Of a stretch of 64,000 nucleotides of DNA, positions 34,162-42,981 are shown one piece after another (the stretch's first letter is position 1; each line of letters starts with the position of its first letter). The translations under genes and the position numbers were made by a program. This DNA comes from Solihabitans fulvus. GTDB lineage: Bacteria; Actinomycetota; Actinomycetes; Mycobacteriales; Pseudonocardiaceae. The notes beneath the pieces were generated by a model. That model did no database searches. It was given only the letters and a program-made list of their open reading frames with translations, and was not told the DNA's origin. The stretch is taken from contig NZ_VUOB01000015.1 in the NCBI RefSeq assembly GCF_008386585.1, positions 1 to 64,000 on the forward strand, read 5' to 3'.

Positions 34162-35124
34162 GTGGAACAGCGTCGCCTTGGTGAGTCGGGTCTCGTCGTC
34201 AGCGCGGTCGGCCTCGGCTGCAACAACCTCGGCCGGCCGGGCACGGTGACGGAATCGCTGTCCGGCGCCCGCGCCGTGGTCGGCGCGGCACTGGACAGCG
34301 GGGTGACGTTCTTCGACGTCGCCGACGTCTACGGCGCGCCGCGCGGACGCAGCGAGGAGCTGCTCGGCCAGGCGCTGTCCGGGCGGCGCGACCACGCCGT
34401 CATCGGCACGAAGTTCGGCCTGGACATGCAGGGCGCCAACGGCGCGGACTTCGGCGCGCGCGGATCCCGCCGGTACGTGCGGCGGGCGGTGGAGTCCTCG
34501 CTGCGGCGGCTTGGCACCGACTGGATCGACCTCTACCAGCTGCACCGGCCCGACCAGGCCACGCCGCTCGAGGAGACGCTGTCCGCGCTCGACGACCTCG
34601 TGCACGAGGGCAAGATCCGCTACGTGGGGCACTGCAACCTGGCCGGCTGGCAGATCGCCGACGCCGCGTGGACGGCGGGGTCGAGCTCGCTGACCGCGCC
34701 GGTCGCCGCGCAGAACCACTACTCGCTGCTGGAGCGGGAGGCCGAGCGCGAGGTGATCCCGGCCTGCGAGCGGTTCGGGCTCGGCGTGCTGCCGTACTTC
34801 CCGCTGGCCAACGGGCTGCTCACCGGCAAGTACCAGCGGGACGCGGACGCGCCGCCCGGCAGCCGGCTGGCCAGCCGGTCGCGGCTGCTCGGCGAGGCGC
34901 CGTGGGAGCGGATCGAGAAGCTGCGGGCGTGGGCGGGCGAACGCGGCATCAGCATGGTGCAGCTGGCCATCGGCTGGCTGGTCGCGCAGCCGTCGGTGGC
35001 CTCGGTGATGGCCGGCGCGACCACGCCAGAGCAGGTGCGGGCCAACTCGGCGGCGAGCGCGTGGCGCCCCAGCGCGGAGGAGCTGGAGCAGCTCGACGCG
35101 ATCTGCCCGCCGGGCAAGCGCTGA
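34162..35124 (+). CDS. Aldo/keto reductase
   Basis: A 320-residue TIM-barrel oxidoreductase. Catalytic-tetrad motifs are FFDVADVYG (Asp and Tyr, about 55), VIGTKFG (Lys, about 81) and LYQLHRPD (His, about 126). ASVMAGATTPEQVRAN near the C terminus binds NADPH. The sequence matches the YajO/Tas-like subgroup often active on aromatic or short aldehydes. The start is GTG 34162. It is a stand-alone gene, divergent from the sugar-nucleotide dehydrogenase with about 140 bp between. Confidence 0.9.
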   Translation: MEQRRLGESGLVVSAVGLGCNNLGRPGTVTESLSGARAVVGAALDSGVTFFDVADVYGAPRGRSEELLGQALSGRRDHAVIGTKFGLDMQGANGADFGARGSRRYVRRAVESSLRRLGTDWIDLYQLHRPDQATPLEETLSALDDLVHEGKIRYVGHCNLAGWQIADAAWTAGSSSLTAPVAAQNHYSLLEREAEREVIPACERFGLGVLPYFPLANGLLTGKYQRDADAPPGSRLASRSRLLGEAPWERIEKLRAWAGERGISMVQLAIGWLVAQPSVASVMAGATTPEQVRANSAASAWRPSAEELEQLDAICPPGKR

Positions 35125-35250
35125 CCGACGGCGGTGGGGAGATCGTTCTCAGGTCGTAGCCGAGGGTGATCCGGGTAGTCCCCCGGGTGCATGCCGGAAC
35201 AGCCCTGCCGGACGACGCGAACCGAGCCGGTCCTGGCGCACTGTGATGGC

Positions 35251-35370
35251 ATGGATCTGATCGGGATCGTGTTGCTGTTCGCGGTGCTGTCCCTGCTGGC
35301 CGCGCTGCCGCTGGTGGTGCTGCTGCACGGGGCCGACTGGCGCTCCGACCGAAGGGGCTCGTCGGGTTAG
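35251..35370 (+). CDS. Very small membrane protein (39 aa)
   Basis: A 39-residue protein, MDLIGIVLLFAVLSLLAAL at its start, with one long hydrophobic helix (about 3-26) and a charged tail (HGADWRSDRRGSSG). The pattern of a single helix then basic residues is typical of small membrane proteins. No strong ribosome-binding site is visible, so confidence is moderate. It lies between the aldo/keto reductase and the SDR genes on the same strand. Confidence 0.45.
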   Translation: MDLIGIVLLFAVLSLLAALPLVVLLHGADWRSDRRGSSG

Positions 35371-35468
35371 CCCCGACACAGGGCCGGCAGCGGCCCATGA
35401 ACGACCGTTAACCTCTGCGCCAGCACGGTGTGCGACGAAGCACCACAGTGCCGGCGAGGAGGAGAAGC

Positions 35469-36227
35469 ATGCAGATCACGGGTACCGCAGCGATCGTCAC
35501 GGGTGGGGCCTCCGGGCTCGGTGGCGCGACCGCTCAGGCGCTGGCCGGCGCGGGGGCGACGGTGTTCGCGCTCGACCTGCCCGGCGCGATCGAGAAGGCC
35601 GACGCCGTCGACGGCGTCAACTACCTGGCCGCCGACGTCACCTCGGCCGAACAGGTCGAGGCCGCCGTGGCGACCGCCGCAGGATCCGGCGCCCCGCTGC
35701 GGATCGTGGTGAACTGCGCCGGCGTCGGCACCCCCGGCCGGGTCCTGGGCAAGAAGGGCCCGCACGACCTCGACGTGTTCCGTCGGGTCATCGAGATCAA
35801 CCTCATCGGCACGTTCAACGTCATCCGGCTGGCCGCCGCCGCGATCGCCGCGACCGAGCCGCTGGCCGCAGGCGAGCGCGGCGTGATCGTCAACACCGCC
35901 TCCGTCGCCGCGTTCGACGGCCAGGTCGGCCAGGCCGCGTACGCCGCGTCCAAGGGCGGCGTCGTCGGCATGACCCTGCCGATCGCCCGCGACCTGTCCA
36001 CCAGCGGCATCCGGGTCATGACGATCGCGCCGGGGATCATCGACACCCCGATGATGGCCGGGGTGAGCGAGGAGTTCCGCGCCGCGCTCGGCGACGGCGT
36101 GCCGTTCCCGAAGCGGCTGGGCAAGCCCGAGGAGTACGCGCAGCTCGCGGTCGCGATCGTCGAGCACGACTACCTCAACGGCGAGGTCATCCGGATGGAC
36201 GGCGCGCTGCGGATGGCGCCCCGCTAG
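35469..36227 (+). CDS. SDR, 3-hydroxyacyl-CoA dehydrogenase type II-like
   Basis: A 252-residue short-chain dehydrogenase. The cofactor motif is TGGASGLGGAT (10-20), NCAG is present, and the active site is NTASVAAFDGQVGQAAYAASKGG with Ser, Tyr and Lys in place. The tail APGIIDTPMMAG and IVEHDYLNGEVIRMDGALRM match 17-beta-HSD10/3-hydroxy-2-methylbutyryl-CoA dehydrogenase. A role in isoleucine or fatty-acid beta-oxidation is likely. GAGGAG lies 8 bases before ATG 35469. Confidence 0.92.
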   Translation: MQITGTAAIVTGGASGLGGATAQALAGAGATVFALDLPGAIEKADAVDGVNYLAADVTSAEQVEAAVATAAGSGAPLRIVVNCAGVGTPGRVLGKKGPHDLDVFRRVIEINLIGTFNVIRLAAAAIAATEPLAAGERGVIVNTASVAAFDGQVGQAAYAASKGGVVGMTLPIARDLSTSGIRVMTIAPGIIDTPMMAGVSEEFRAALGDGVPFPKRLGKPEEYAQLAVAIVEHDYLNGEVIRMDGALRMAPR

Positions 36228-36229
36228 CC

Positions 36230-36286
36230 GTTTCCGCGAAGCCAACGGTTTCCGCGAACTCTCCTGCGCCGAACTCCCCTGCGCCG
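36230..36286. repeat. Pair of short direct duplications
   Basis: GTTTCCGCGAA occurs at 36230-36240 and 36248-36258, and GAACTCTCCTGCGCCG is followed directly by GAACTCCCCTGCGCCG (36256-36286). They fill the gap between two convergent stops. Confidence 0.7.
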
Positions 36287-36287
36287 C

Positions 36288-37931
36288 CTACAGATCCCCG
36301 GCGTAGGGGAGTTCGCGCACCTGCGGCGATGACATCCAGCTCCGCAGCGTCCACGTCGCGCGCACGTCGTCCTCGTTGTACTCCAGCAGCCGCCGCCGCT
36401 GCCCAGGGTCCGGCTCGCCGCCGTCCATGCCGACCGCGTCCCGGTACCAGCGCATGGAGTTCTCGCCGCTGGCCTCCGGGTCGCGCCAGTGGAAGCCGGC
36501 GACCGGCGCGATCGTCTTGAGCCCCTTGCCGTGCGCGCACAGGAACTGCTCGCGGACGCTGCCGAACAGGTCGATCCACGCGTCCGAGCCGATGAACTCC
36601 CGCACCTGCGCCTGCGTCGGGATGCCCGGACTGCCGGCGAAGCGCTCGGCCGAGCCGAGCAGCCAGCGGTTCTCCGCGAGCTCGTTGTAGCAGTAGGCGC
36701 GGAAGGTCAGCCCGCGCGCCAGCGCCCGCAGCCGAACACCGGTGAACCAGCCCCAGAACTCCGCGAAGGACCGCGCCTCGTCGGCGCACGGCAGCGGATC
36801 CCAGGTGACGAACGCCCGATACCCCTGCGGTTCACCGATGTCCTTACCGGACAACCAACATCCCCACAGGTAGGCGCCGGAGTCGCCGAAGCTCTCCATG
36901 TCGACGTCGATCTCGACGTCCGCCCTCGGCACGCTCACGTCGGGCACCCTGCGCACCACGGCGAGGTCCCGCAGCCACGCCCTGGCCAGCACCACCCCGT
37001 CCGCGAAGGTCATGCCGACCAGCGGGGTCGGCGACTCCGCCGCCGGGTCCAGCGCGGCAAGTTCGTCCACAGTGGACACACCGACCCTGCGCAGCGCCAC
37101 CGCGTCCTCGCCGCGCAGCACCAGGCTCACGTCGCGGGTGGCGCGCAGCTCGGCCTCGCAGGTCGGCCACCACGGGCAGCTGCGGCACTCGACGATCCGC
37201 GACGGCCGCGCCAGCGGCTGCGCCCCGGTCGCCGCGGCGGTGGCCACCGCGATCCGGTCGGCGAAGCGCGAGTCGTACTCCGACAGCGCGGTCCGGCCGC
37301 CTGGCCAGGTCGGCGCGTCGAGGTCGTGCCACACCACCACGTCCGCGTCCATGCCGACCACGCCGCCGGTCGCCCTGCCAGGCACCGCGTAGCCCGCCGC
37401 CTGGAGCATCCGCTGCGCGTGGGCCAGCCTGAGCTGGTCGCGCGGCTGCGGGCGGATCCTGCGCAGCGGGTCGACCCGGCTGCCCCTTGGCAGCGGATCG
37501 GTCAGCGGCGACGTCCGCGCGCCCGCGCCCCGGTCACTGACCTTGTGCCGCACCACGAGGATCGGCACGTAGCCGTCGTCGGCGCGCACCAGCAGGTCGA
37601 TCGAGCCCCGGCGGCCGCCGGAGGGGTCGCGCGGCAGCTGCGCGCCCCACACGAACCGGGCGCCCGCCCGCAACGCGGCGAGCGTCGCGCGCTCCCGGTC
37701 GCCCGAGGACACGTCGGGGCCGAAGGGGATCTCCGTCCAGTCCGAGCCGACCAGCCGCGCGATCTGCTCGGCGACGCCCCTGCGGTGCGCGGCGGCGTCC
37801 GCGATGCGCTGCTCGGTGGCGGGATCGGCGGCGGCCTTGGGCACGTCCCGCATGGCCGGATCGTGTTCGAGGTGCACCCGCCGCCGGCAACGAGTGACCA
37901 CACCGGCATCGAGGAGCACTGTGGACGTCAC
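36288..37931 (-). CDS. TM0106-family RecB-like nuclease with RNase H-like C terminus
   Basis: A 547-residue protein. The N-terminal part (about 1-200) is RecB-like with GSIDLLVRADDG and VVRHK in place of a standard (D/E)xK. A Cys cluster, VECRSCPWWPTCEAEL (about 247-262), resembles the half Fe-S motifs of this family. The C-terminal domain (about 345-540) is RNase H/DEDD-like: IDVDMESFGD, an LYNEDDVRAT-like EYNEDDVRAT and conserved Asp residues. The biological substrate of the family is not known. The start is GTG. It stands alone. Confidence 0.83.
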   Translation of the reverse strand: MTSTVLLDAGVVTRCRRRVHLEHDPAMRDVPKAAADPATEQRIADAAAHRRGVAEQIARLVGSDWTEIPFGPDVSSGDRERATLAALRAGARFVWGAQLPRDPSGGRRGSIDLLVRADDGYVPILVVRHKVSDRGAGARTSPLTDPLPRGSRVDPLRRIRPQPRDQLRLAHAQRMLQAAGYAVPGRATGGVVGMDADVVVWHDLDAPTWPGGRTALSEYDSRFADRIAVATAAATGAQPLARPSRIVECRSCPWWPTCEAELRATRDVSLVLRGEDAVALRRVGVSTVDELAALDPAAESPTPLVGMTFADGVVLARAWLRDLAVVRRVPDVSVPRADVEIDVDMESFGDSGAYLWGCWLSGKDIGEPQGYRAFVTWDPLPCADEARSFAEFWGWFTGVRLRALARGLTFRAYCYNELAENRWLLGSAERFAGSPGIPTQAQVREFIGSDAWIDLFGSVREQFLCAHGKGLKTIAPVAGFHWRDPEASGENSMRWYRDAVGMDGGEPDPGQRRRLLEYNEDDVRATWTLRSWMSSPQVRELPYAGDL

Positions 37932-38040
37932 CCCGCCAGGGTATGTCCAGGCGCACCCGGCGGTGCCGGCAACCTCGCCGGCACGGGCCGGACGGCCGTG
38001 CCGGCGTGCCCACGGGGACCGTCACCTCTAGGGTTTTGGC

Positions 38041-38496
38041 ATGGCGCGCGCGAAACGAACCGGACCCCGCCTCACCCCGGGCAAGGCGAAGAACCTGCTC
38101 GGCGTCGCCAAGGTGATCGGTCCCGTCGTCATCCCGGTGGTCCTGCCGATCGCCGTGCGCGCGGCCGGCATCGCGCGGGAGACCTTCGACCGGTACCGGG
38201 CACGGCAGCTCGGCGTCGAGGTCGACCAGCTGCCGGCGTTCACCGGCAGGGGCGCCAGGCTGCACGCCAGGATCGCCGGGCTGTCCGCCGCCGTCGAGGA
38301 CCTGCGCGCCAGGAACGGGTCGTCGGAGGTGACCGCGTTCGCCGACGCGAGCGCGACCAGGCTGTCCCAGCTCACCGCCGCCGTGCGCGCGGCGGAACGG
38401 ATGCCGTCGCCGCGCCGCCGCGCCGCGAACCGGGCCGTCGCCGCCGACCTCGACCGCCTCGAGGCAGAGGTGCTGCACCGACTCGGCGTCGACTGA
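38041..38496 (+). CDS. Conserved actinobacterial protein (DUF6474-like)
   Basis: A 151-residue basic protein. An N-terminal Lys/Arg-rich part and a hydrophobic stretch VIGPVVIPVVLPIAVRAAG (about 26-44) are followed by helices rich in Arg and Ala (ARIAGLSAAVEDLRARN, ADLDRLEAEVLHRLGVD). The organisation matches a small conserved actinobacterial family of unknown function that I recall as DUF6474; the name is uncertain. It is separated from the ABC importer by a convergent stop. Confidence 0.7.
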   Translation: MARAKRTGPRLTPGKAKNLLGVAKVIGPVVIPVVLPIAVRAAGIARETFDRYRARQLGVEVDQLPAFTGRGARLHARIAGLSAAVEDLRARNGSSEVTAFADASATRLSQLTAAVRAAERMPSPRRRAANRAVAADLDRLEAEVLHRLGVD

Positions 38497-38521
38497 GAGT
38501 TCCCGACCCCACTGGACAGGC

Positions 38522-39505
38522 CTAGGACGGCTTGGTGACGAACCCCTCGGCGACCAGCCAGTCGCGGGCGACGTCGGCCGGGTCCATGCCGTCGACGTCG
38601 ACCTTGGCGTTGAGGTGCAGCATCACGTCGTTGCTGAGCTTCTTGGCGATCGGCTCGAAGAGCCGCCCGAGCTGCGGGTAGCGGTCGGCCAGTTCCTTGC
38701 GCACGGTCAGCGCGGCGTTGTACTGCGGGAAGAACTTCCTGTCGTCCTTGAGGAGCTGGAGGTTCAGCGCCAGGATCCGGCCGTCGGTGGTGAACACCTC
38801 GCCGAAGTTGCAGGCGTGCCCGTCCGAGGTGGCCTGGTACACCGCGCCGGTGCCGAGGATCTTCACCTGGTCGCTCGGCACGGTGAACCCGTACGCCTTC
38901 TGCATGCCGGGGAACCCGTCGTTGCGGCTGGCGAACTCCGTTTCCAGGCAGTAGGTGCCGGCGCTCGGGTCGCGGCGCACGAGGTCGGCCATCTCCGACA
39001 GCGTGTGCACGCCGAGCCGGTCCGCGTTGGCCTTGCTCAGCGCGAACGCGTAGGTGTTGTTCAACGGGGACAGGTCGAGCCAGCTGATCCCGGCGGCCGC
39101 GTCGGCGTCGCGCACCGCGTCGAACTGCTTCTGCCCGTCCGGGATCGGGTTGTTGTTGCCCTGGTAGCTGATCCACGCCGTGCCGGTGTACTCCCAGTAC
39201 AGGTCGATCTGGCCCGCCTTGAGCGCCTGCCTGGCGCTGTTGGAGCCCTGGATGTTGGTGAGGTCCTTGACCTCGGCCCCGGCCGCCTCCAGCGCGAGTT
39301 CCGCGATGTAGCCGAGCACGATGTTCTCGGTGAAGTCCTTGGAGCCGACGGTGAGCCGCAGGCCGCGCAGCCCGTCGACCGGCGTGATCGAGCCGGGGCC
39401 GACGTCGAGCGGGACGGCCGAGCCCGAACTCAGCCCGCAGGCCGACAACAGCGCCCCGACCAGCGCGAGTGCGGCGATCCGTGCCGCGCGGTGCTGGCGC
39501 CTCAT
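38522..39505 (-). CDS. Quaternary-amine ABC importer, substrate-binding lipoprotein
   Basis: A 327-residue OpuAC/OpuBC-type lipoprotein. The lipobox is LSACG (about 19-23). The binding domain starts LTVGSKDFTENIVLGYIAEL and has a WEYTGTAW segment typical of glycine betaine, choline or carnitine binders. Trp residues that cage the cation are few, so choline versus betaine is open. It is the last of four coupled genes; its ATG overlaps the upstream permease stop (ATGA). Confidence 0.92.
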   Translation of the reverse strand: MRRQHRAARIAALALVGALLSACGLSSGSAVPLDVGPGSITPVDGLRGLRLTVGSKDFTENIVLGYIAELALEAAGAEVKDLTNIQGSNSARQALKAGQIDLYWEYTGTAWISYQGNNNPIPDGQKQFDAVRDADAAAGISWLDLSPLNNTYAFALSKANADRLGVHTLSEMADLVRRDPSAGTYCLETEFASRNDGFPGMQKAYGFTVPSDQVKILGTGAVYQATSDGHACNFGEVFTTDGRILALNLQLLKDDRKFFPQYNAALTVRKELADRYPQLGRLFEPIAKKLSNDVMLHLNAKVDVDGMDPADVARDWLVAEGFVTKPS

Positions 39506-40266
39506 CGCAGTCCCCTCGGTCCGAGCAGCGCCTCGGCCAGGCCGCCGAGCCAGTCGATCAGCAGCGCGAGCGAGGCCGTCAGCACCGCGCCGACCACCAG
39601 GATCGTTGGCCGGTTGAGCTTGTAGCCGGTGTCGATGAGCACGCCGAGGCCGCCGCCGCTGATCAGGAAGACCAACGTCGCGGTGCCGACCGCGAGCACC
39701 AGGGCGGTGCGCAGGCCGGCGAGGATGTACGGGACGGCCAGCGGGAACTCGATGCGGCGCAGCACCGCCGTCGCGGACATGCCGATGCCCCTGCCGGCCT
39801 CGATCAGGGTGGGCTCCACCTGGCTGATGCCGACCATTGTGTTGCGCAGCACGGGAAGCAGCGCGTAGAGCGCGGTCGGCAGCACCGCGATCCAGAAGCC
39901 GATGTGGCCGGTGAACAGGAAGAACAGCACGAGCAGGCCGACCGACGGCGCGGCCTGGCCGATGTTCGCGACGGCCAGCACGATCGGCGCGGCCGGCCTG
40001 GCCCACCGCCTGGTCAGCAGCACGCCGAGCGGCACGGCGACCAGCACGACGATGACGGCGACGGTGATCGTGAGCTTCACGTGCTGCCAGGTCAGGTCCA
40101 GGATGGTGCTGGCGTTGAGATTGCGCTTCTCGATGTCGTCGAGGTCGCGGGAGAACGCCCACACCAGCACGCCGGCCAGCACCACGAGCACCACGATCGG
40201 CTGGGCCAGCAGCCGCAGCCGCTCCGCGCGCCGCGACCCGGAGTCGGCGCTGAACGTCGCGGTCAC
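39502..40266 (-). CDS. Quaternary-amine ABC importer, permease 2
   Basis: A 254-residue inner-membrane permease with six helices. The EAA loop is ISQVEPTLIEAGRGIGMSATAVLRRIEFPLAVPYILAG (quoted in part as EAGRGIGMS and FPLAVPYIL). It starts at GTG 40266, overlapping the ATPase stop, and ends overlapping the binding-protein start. It pairs with permease 1 (41467-42114) as in OpuB/OpuC, where two permeases flank the ATPase and binding protein genes. Confidence 0.92.
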   Translation of the reverse strand: MTATFSADSGSRRAERLRLLAQPIVVLVVLAGVLVWAFSRDLDDIEKRNLNASTILDLTWQHVKLTITVAVIVVLVAVPLGVLLTRRWARPAAPIVLAVANIGQAAPSVGLLVLFFLFTGHIGFWIAVLPTALYALLPVLRNTMVGISQVEPTLIEAGRGIGMSATAVLRRIEFPLAVPYILAGLRTALVLAVGTATLVFLISGGGLGVLIDTGYKLNRPTILVVGAVLTASLALLIDWLGGLAEALLGPRGLR

Positions 40267-41474
40267 TGGTCGACTTCCGCAGGCGCTGGATGCTCAGCCG
40301 GTTCGTCATGCTCGACTGGTTCGTCGTGCTCGGCGTGTTCCTCGCGGAGCTGGCGGATCGCCGTCATCACCGTGTCGATGTCGACCACCCCGGCGTACTC
40401 GCCCCTGGCCTTGGTGACCACGGCGAGGCCGTCGTCGTCGGTGAGGATCGCCTCGAGCGCGTCCTGGAGGGTCGACTGCGTGGTGACGGTGTCCTCGACC
40501 GGCCGGCCGGCCGCCTGGAGCGAGCCGGCCGAGGCGAGATCTCGCGGGCCGACCCAGCGCGCCGGCCGCCGTCTGCGATCCAGCACCAGGCCGATCGCGC
40601 CGCGCCTGGTGCCCAGCTTCGCCCGCAGCGCCGAGGGGTCGTCGTCGACCGACGCGGTCGGCACGTCGCCGAGCTCCACGTCGCGGACCCGCCGCAGCGT
40701 CAGCTGCTTGAGCGAGGCGCCCGCCCCGACGAAGCCGGCGACGGTGTCGTCGGCCGGGTTGGCCAGCACGGCCTCCGGGGTGTCGTACTGGAGGATCCTT
40801 GACTCGCTGCCGAGCACCGCGATCCGGTCGCCGAGCTTGACCGCCTCGTCGAAGTCGTGCGTGACGAAGACGATCGTCTTGTGCAGCTCCGCCTGGAGGC
40901 GCATCAGCTCGTCCTGGAGGTTTCCCCTGGTGATCGGGTCGACCGCGCCGAACGGCTCGTCCATCAGCAGCACGGGAGGGTCGGCAGCGAGCGCCCGCGC
41001 CACGCCGATCCGCTGCTGCTGGCCGCCGGAGAGCTGGCGGGGGAACCGGCCCCGGAACTCGTCGACGTCGAGTCCGACCAGGTCGAGCATCTCGTCGACC
41101 CGGTCGTCGATTCGCTTACGGTCCCAGCCGAGCAGGCCGGGCACGATGCCGATGTTCTGCCCGACGGTCATGTGCGGGAACAGGCCGGCCTGCTGGATCG
41201 CGTAGCCGACCTGCCGGCGCAGCTGGTCGGCGTTGATGGACAGCGCGTCCCGGCCACCGATGGTGATCCGGCCGGAGGTCGGCTCGATCAGCCGGTTGAT
41301 CATCTTCATGGTGGTCGTCTTGCCGCATCCCGACGGCCCGACGAACACCACGATCTCGCCAGCGGGAATCGTCATGGTGAAGCGGTCGACCGCAGGCTTG
41401 CGTTGGCCGGGGTAGCGCTTGGTGACGTCGGTCAGCTGGATCTCGACGCCGCTGACCTGTGCCTGTTCAGCCAC
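40263..41474 (-). CDS. Quaternary-amine ABC importer, ATPase with CBS domains
   Basis: A 403-residue OpuBA/ProV-like ATPase. Walker A is GPSGCGKTT (about 42-50), the signature is LSGGQQQR, and Walker B is VLLMDEPF. A C-terminal tail (about 245-385) has two CBS units, which sense ionic strength in osmoregulated importers. This supports an osmoprotectant role. The last about 20 residues are Glu/His-rich (EEHAEHDEPVEHDEPAEHP region). GTG 41474 overlaps permease 1. Confidence 0.93.
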   Translation of the reverse strand: MAEQAQVSGVEIQLTDVTKRYPGQRKPAVDRFTMTIPAGEIVVFVGPSGCGKTTTMKMINRLIEPTSGRITIGGRDALSINADQLRRQVGYAIQQAGLFPHMTVGQNIGIVPGLLGWDRKRIDDRVDEMLDLVGLDVDEFRGRFPRQLSGGQQQRIGVARALAADPPVLLMDEPFGAVDPITRGNLQDELMRLQAELHKTIVFVTHDFDEAVKLGDRIAVLGSESRILQYDTPEAVLANPADDTVAGFVGAGASLKQLTLRRVRDVELGDVPTASVDDDPSALRAKLGTRRGAIGLVLDRRRRPARWVGPRDLASAGSLQAAGRPVEDTVTTQSTLQDALEAILTDDDGLAVVTKARGEYAGVVDIDTVMTAIRQLREEHAEHDEPVEHDEPAEHPAPAEVDQ

Positions 41475-42114
41475 GGATGCCCCTTGAGGTGGTGAGTCGA
41501 CCGAGCAGGACGTAGCAGCCGTCGAGGACGAGCGCGAGCACCACGACGCCGACGGTGCCGGCCAGCGCCATGTTCACGGCGTTGGCGCTGCCGACCCTGG
41601 ACAGGCCGCTGAAGATGACGTTGCCGAGGCCGGGTCCCTTGGCGTAGGCGGCGATCGCGGCGATGCCCATCAGCATCTGGGTGCTGACCCGCATGCCGAC
41701 CAGGATCGCCGGCCAGGCCAGCCGCAGTTCGACCCGCGACAGCACGCCGAACCGGCTCATGCCGATGCCCCGCGCGGCGTCGACCACCGAGGGCGAGACG
41801 CCGGACAGCCCGACGATGGTGTTGCGCACGATGGGCAGCAGCGCGTAGAGCACCAGGGCGGTGACGGTCGGCCGGACGCCGAGCCCGAGCACCGGGATCA
41901 GCAGGCCGAGCAGGGCGAACGACGGGATGGTCAGGATCGCGCTGGTCAGCGCGGTGGCCAGCGCCGAGCCGAGCGGGCTGCGGTAGACCGCCACGCCGAG
42001 CAGGACGCCGAGCGCGGTCGCCACGATCGTGCACTGCACCACGGCGCTGACGTGCATCCAGGAGTCCAGCAGCAGCTGCTGCCATCTGGATCCGACGTAG
42101 TCCCACAGGCTCAC
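41467..42114 (-). CDS. Quaternary-amine ABC importer, permease 1
   Basis: A 215-residue permease, first gene of the importer operon. Its EAA loop includes VVDAARGIGMSRFGVLSRVELRLAWPA (quoted in part). The preferred start is GTG 42114 (protein begins VSLWDYVGSRWQQLLLDSWMH), with GGGAGG upstream; longer in-frame extension to 42228 has no membrane or family sequence. It overlaps the ATPase gene by 8 bp (GTGGCTGA). Confidence 0.9.
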   Translation of the reverse strand: MSLWDYVGSRWQQLLLDSWMHVSAVVQCTIVATALGVLLGVAVYRSPLGSALATALTSAILTIPSFALLGLLIPVLGLGVRPTVTALVLYALLPIVRNTIVGLSGVSPSVVDAARGIGMSRFGVLSRVELRLAWPAILVGMRVSTQMLMGIAAIAAYAKGPGLGNVIFSGLSRVGSANAVNMALAGTVGVVVLALVLDGCYVLLGRLTTSRGIRG

Positions 42115-42314
42115 GGTCGCCGGCCTCCCTTCGGGGTCGGTTCGGCGACCGGAGCGAGACAGCTCTGTGCCTGCCTGAGCTGTCCCCCGACCGCCAACGG
42201 CGTGATCACCGTTGCCCATTCGGAGCAACGAGGCAAGCTGCCCCGCGCGGCGATTCGTCCAGTTCGGCGGTGCTGACCTGCGGAAACGTAGTTCGTAAAG
42301 TTTTATCCAAACAA

Positions 42315-42328
42315 CAGGTCTATACCAG
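42315..42328. promoter_or_regulatory. GntR/HutC-type operator candidate overlapping a -10 box
   Basis: The palindrome CAGGTCTATACCAG fits the HutC-subfamily pattern GT-N-TA-N-AC. Its TATACC half could be a -10 box for the copper-cluster side. It lies between the divergent importer and copper operons, 71 bp before the start at 42400. Confidence 0.45.
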
Positions 42329-42399
42329 AGGCTGCCATGTGACGCAGCTCGGGGTCCGCCGTTTCACGCCGAAGAGTGACTTCCCATTACCCTCGGTCC

Positions 42400-42936
42400 G
42401 TGACGAAACGGCCAGGGCCCCCGCGCGTGCTGCGCGCGGGACTGCTCGCCGTCAGTTCCGCGACGCTCGCCGTCGCCGCGCACGGCGCGGCAGGCGGCGC
42501 GCTGCCGGACACCGGGCTGGCCGCGATCGTCACCGTGCTGATCGCCGCCGCCGGCACCGCGCTCGCGGACCGCAGGCGCGGCGGCCCGGCGATCCTCGCC
42601 GCGCTCGGGGTGTCGCAGCTCGGCCAGCACCTGCTGCTGGCCGGGCTCGGGCACCGGCACGATCTCGCGGCCGCGGGCGCCGGGGTGGACGGCAGGCTGA
42701 TGACGGGTGCGCACGTCGCCGCCGTGCTGGCGACCGCGCTGCTGCTCACGCGGGCCGAGACCGCGCTGTTCGCCGTCGTCTCGGCCGTGTCGCTGCTGCT
42801 GCCGCGCCGCCTGTCCCCCGCGCCGATCGGGGTGCCGCTGCGGGTGTCCGTCGCGCCGCCCGCGCGGGTCGACACCCTGGCCGAGGTGCTGCTGCGGCGG
42901 GTGTGTTCGAGGCGGGGTCCTCCGGTCCTTGGTTGA
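42400..42936 (+). CDS. Membrane protein at the head of the copper cluster
   Basis: A 178-residue protein starting at GTG 42400, with four hydrophobic helices (about 12-30, 38-56, 63-79, 105-135) and a short basic tail. A His-containing loop (HLLLAGLGHRHDLAAAGAG, about 77-95) could bind metal. It precedes ycnI by 45 bp on the same strand. Similar short proteins occur beside YcnI and CopC/CopD genes in actinomycetes, so a part in copper handling is inferred; the family is not recognised. Confidence 0.7.
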   Translation: MTKRPGPPRVLRAGLLAVSSATLAVAAHGAAGGALPDTGLAAIVTVLIAAAGTALADRRRGGPAILAALGVSQLGQHLLLAGLGHRHDLAAAGAGVDGRLMTGAHVAAVLATALLLTRAETALFAVVSAVSLLLPRRLSPAPIGVPLRVSVAPPARVDTLAEVLLRRVCSRRGPPVLG

Positions 42937-42981
42937 CCGTCGAGTGCCCGTACACACCCTTTGACCAGGAGAAACAACTAA

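Noticed and set aside
41467..42228. Longer N terminus for permease 1
   Set aside because: The extension to 42228 lacks membrane or family sequence, and a good ribosome site lies before GTG 42114.
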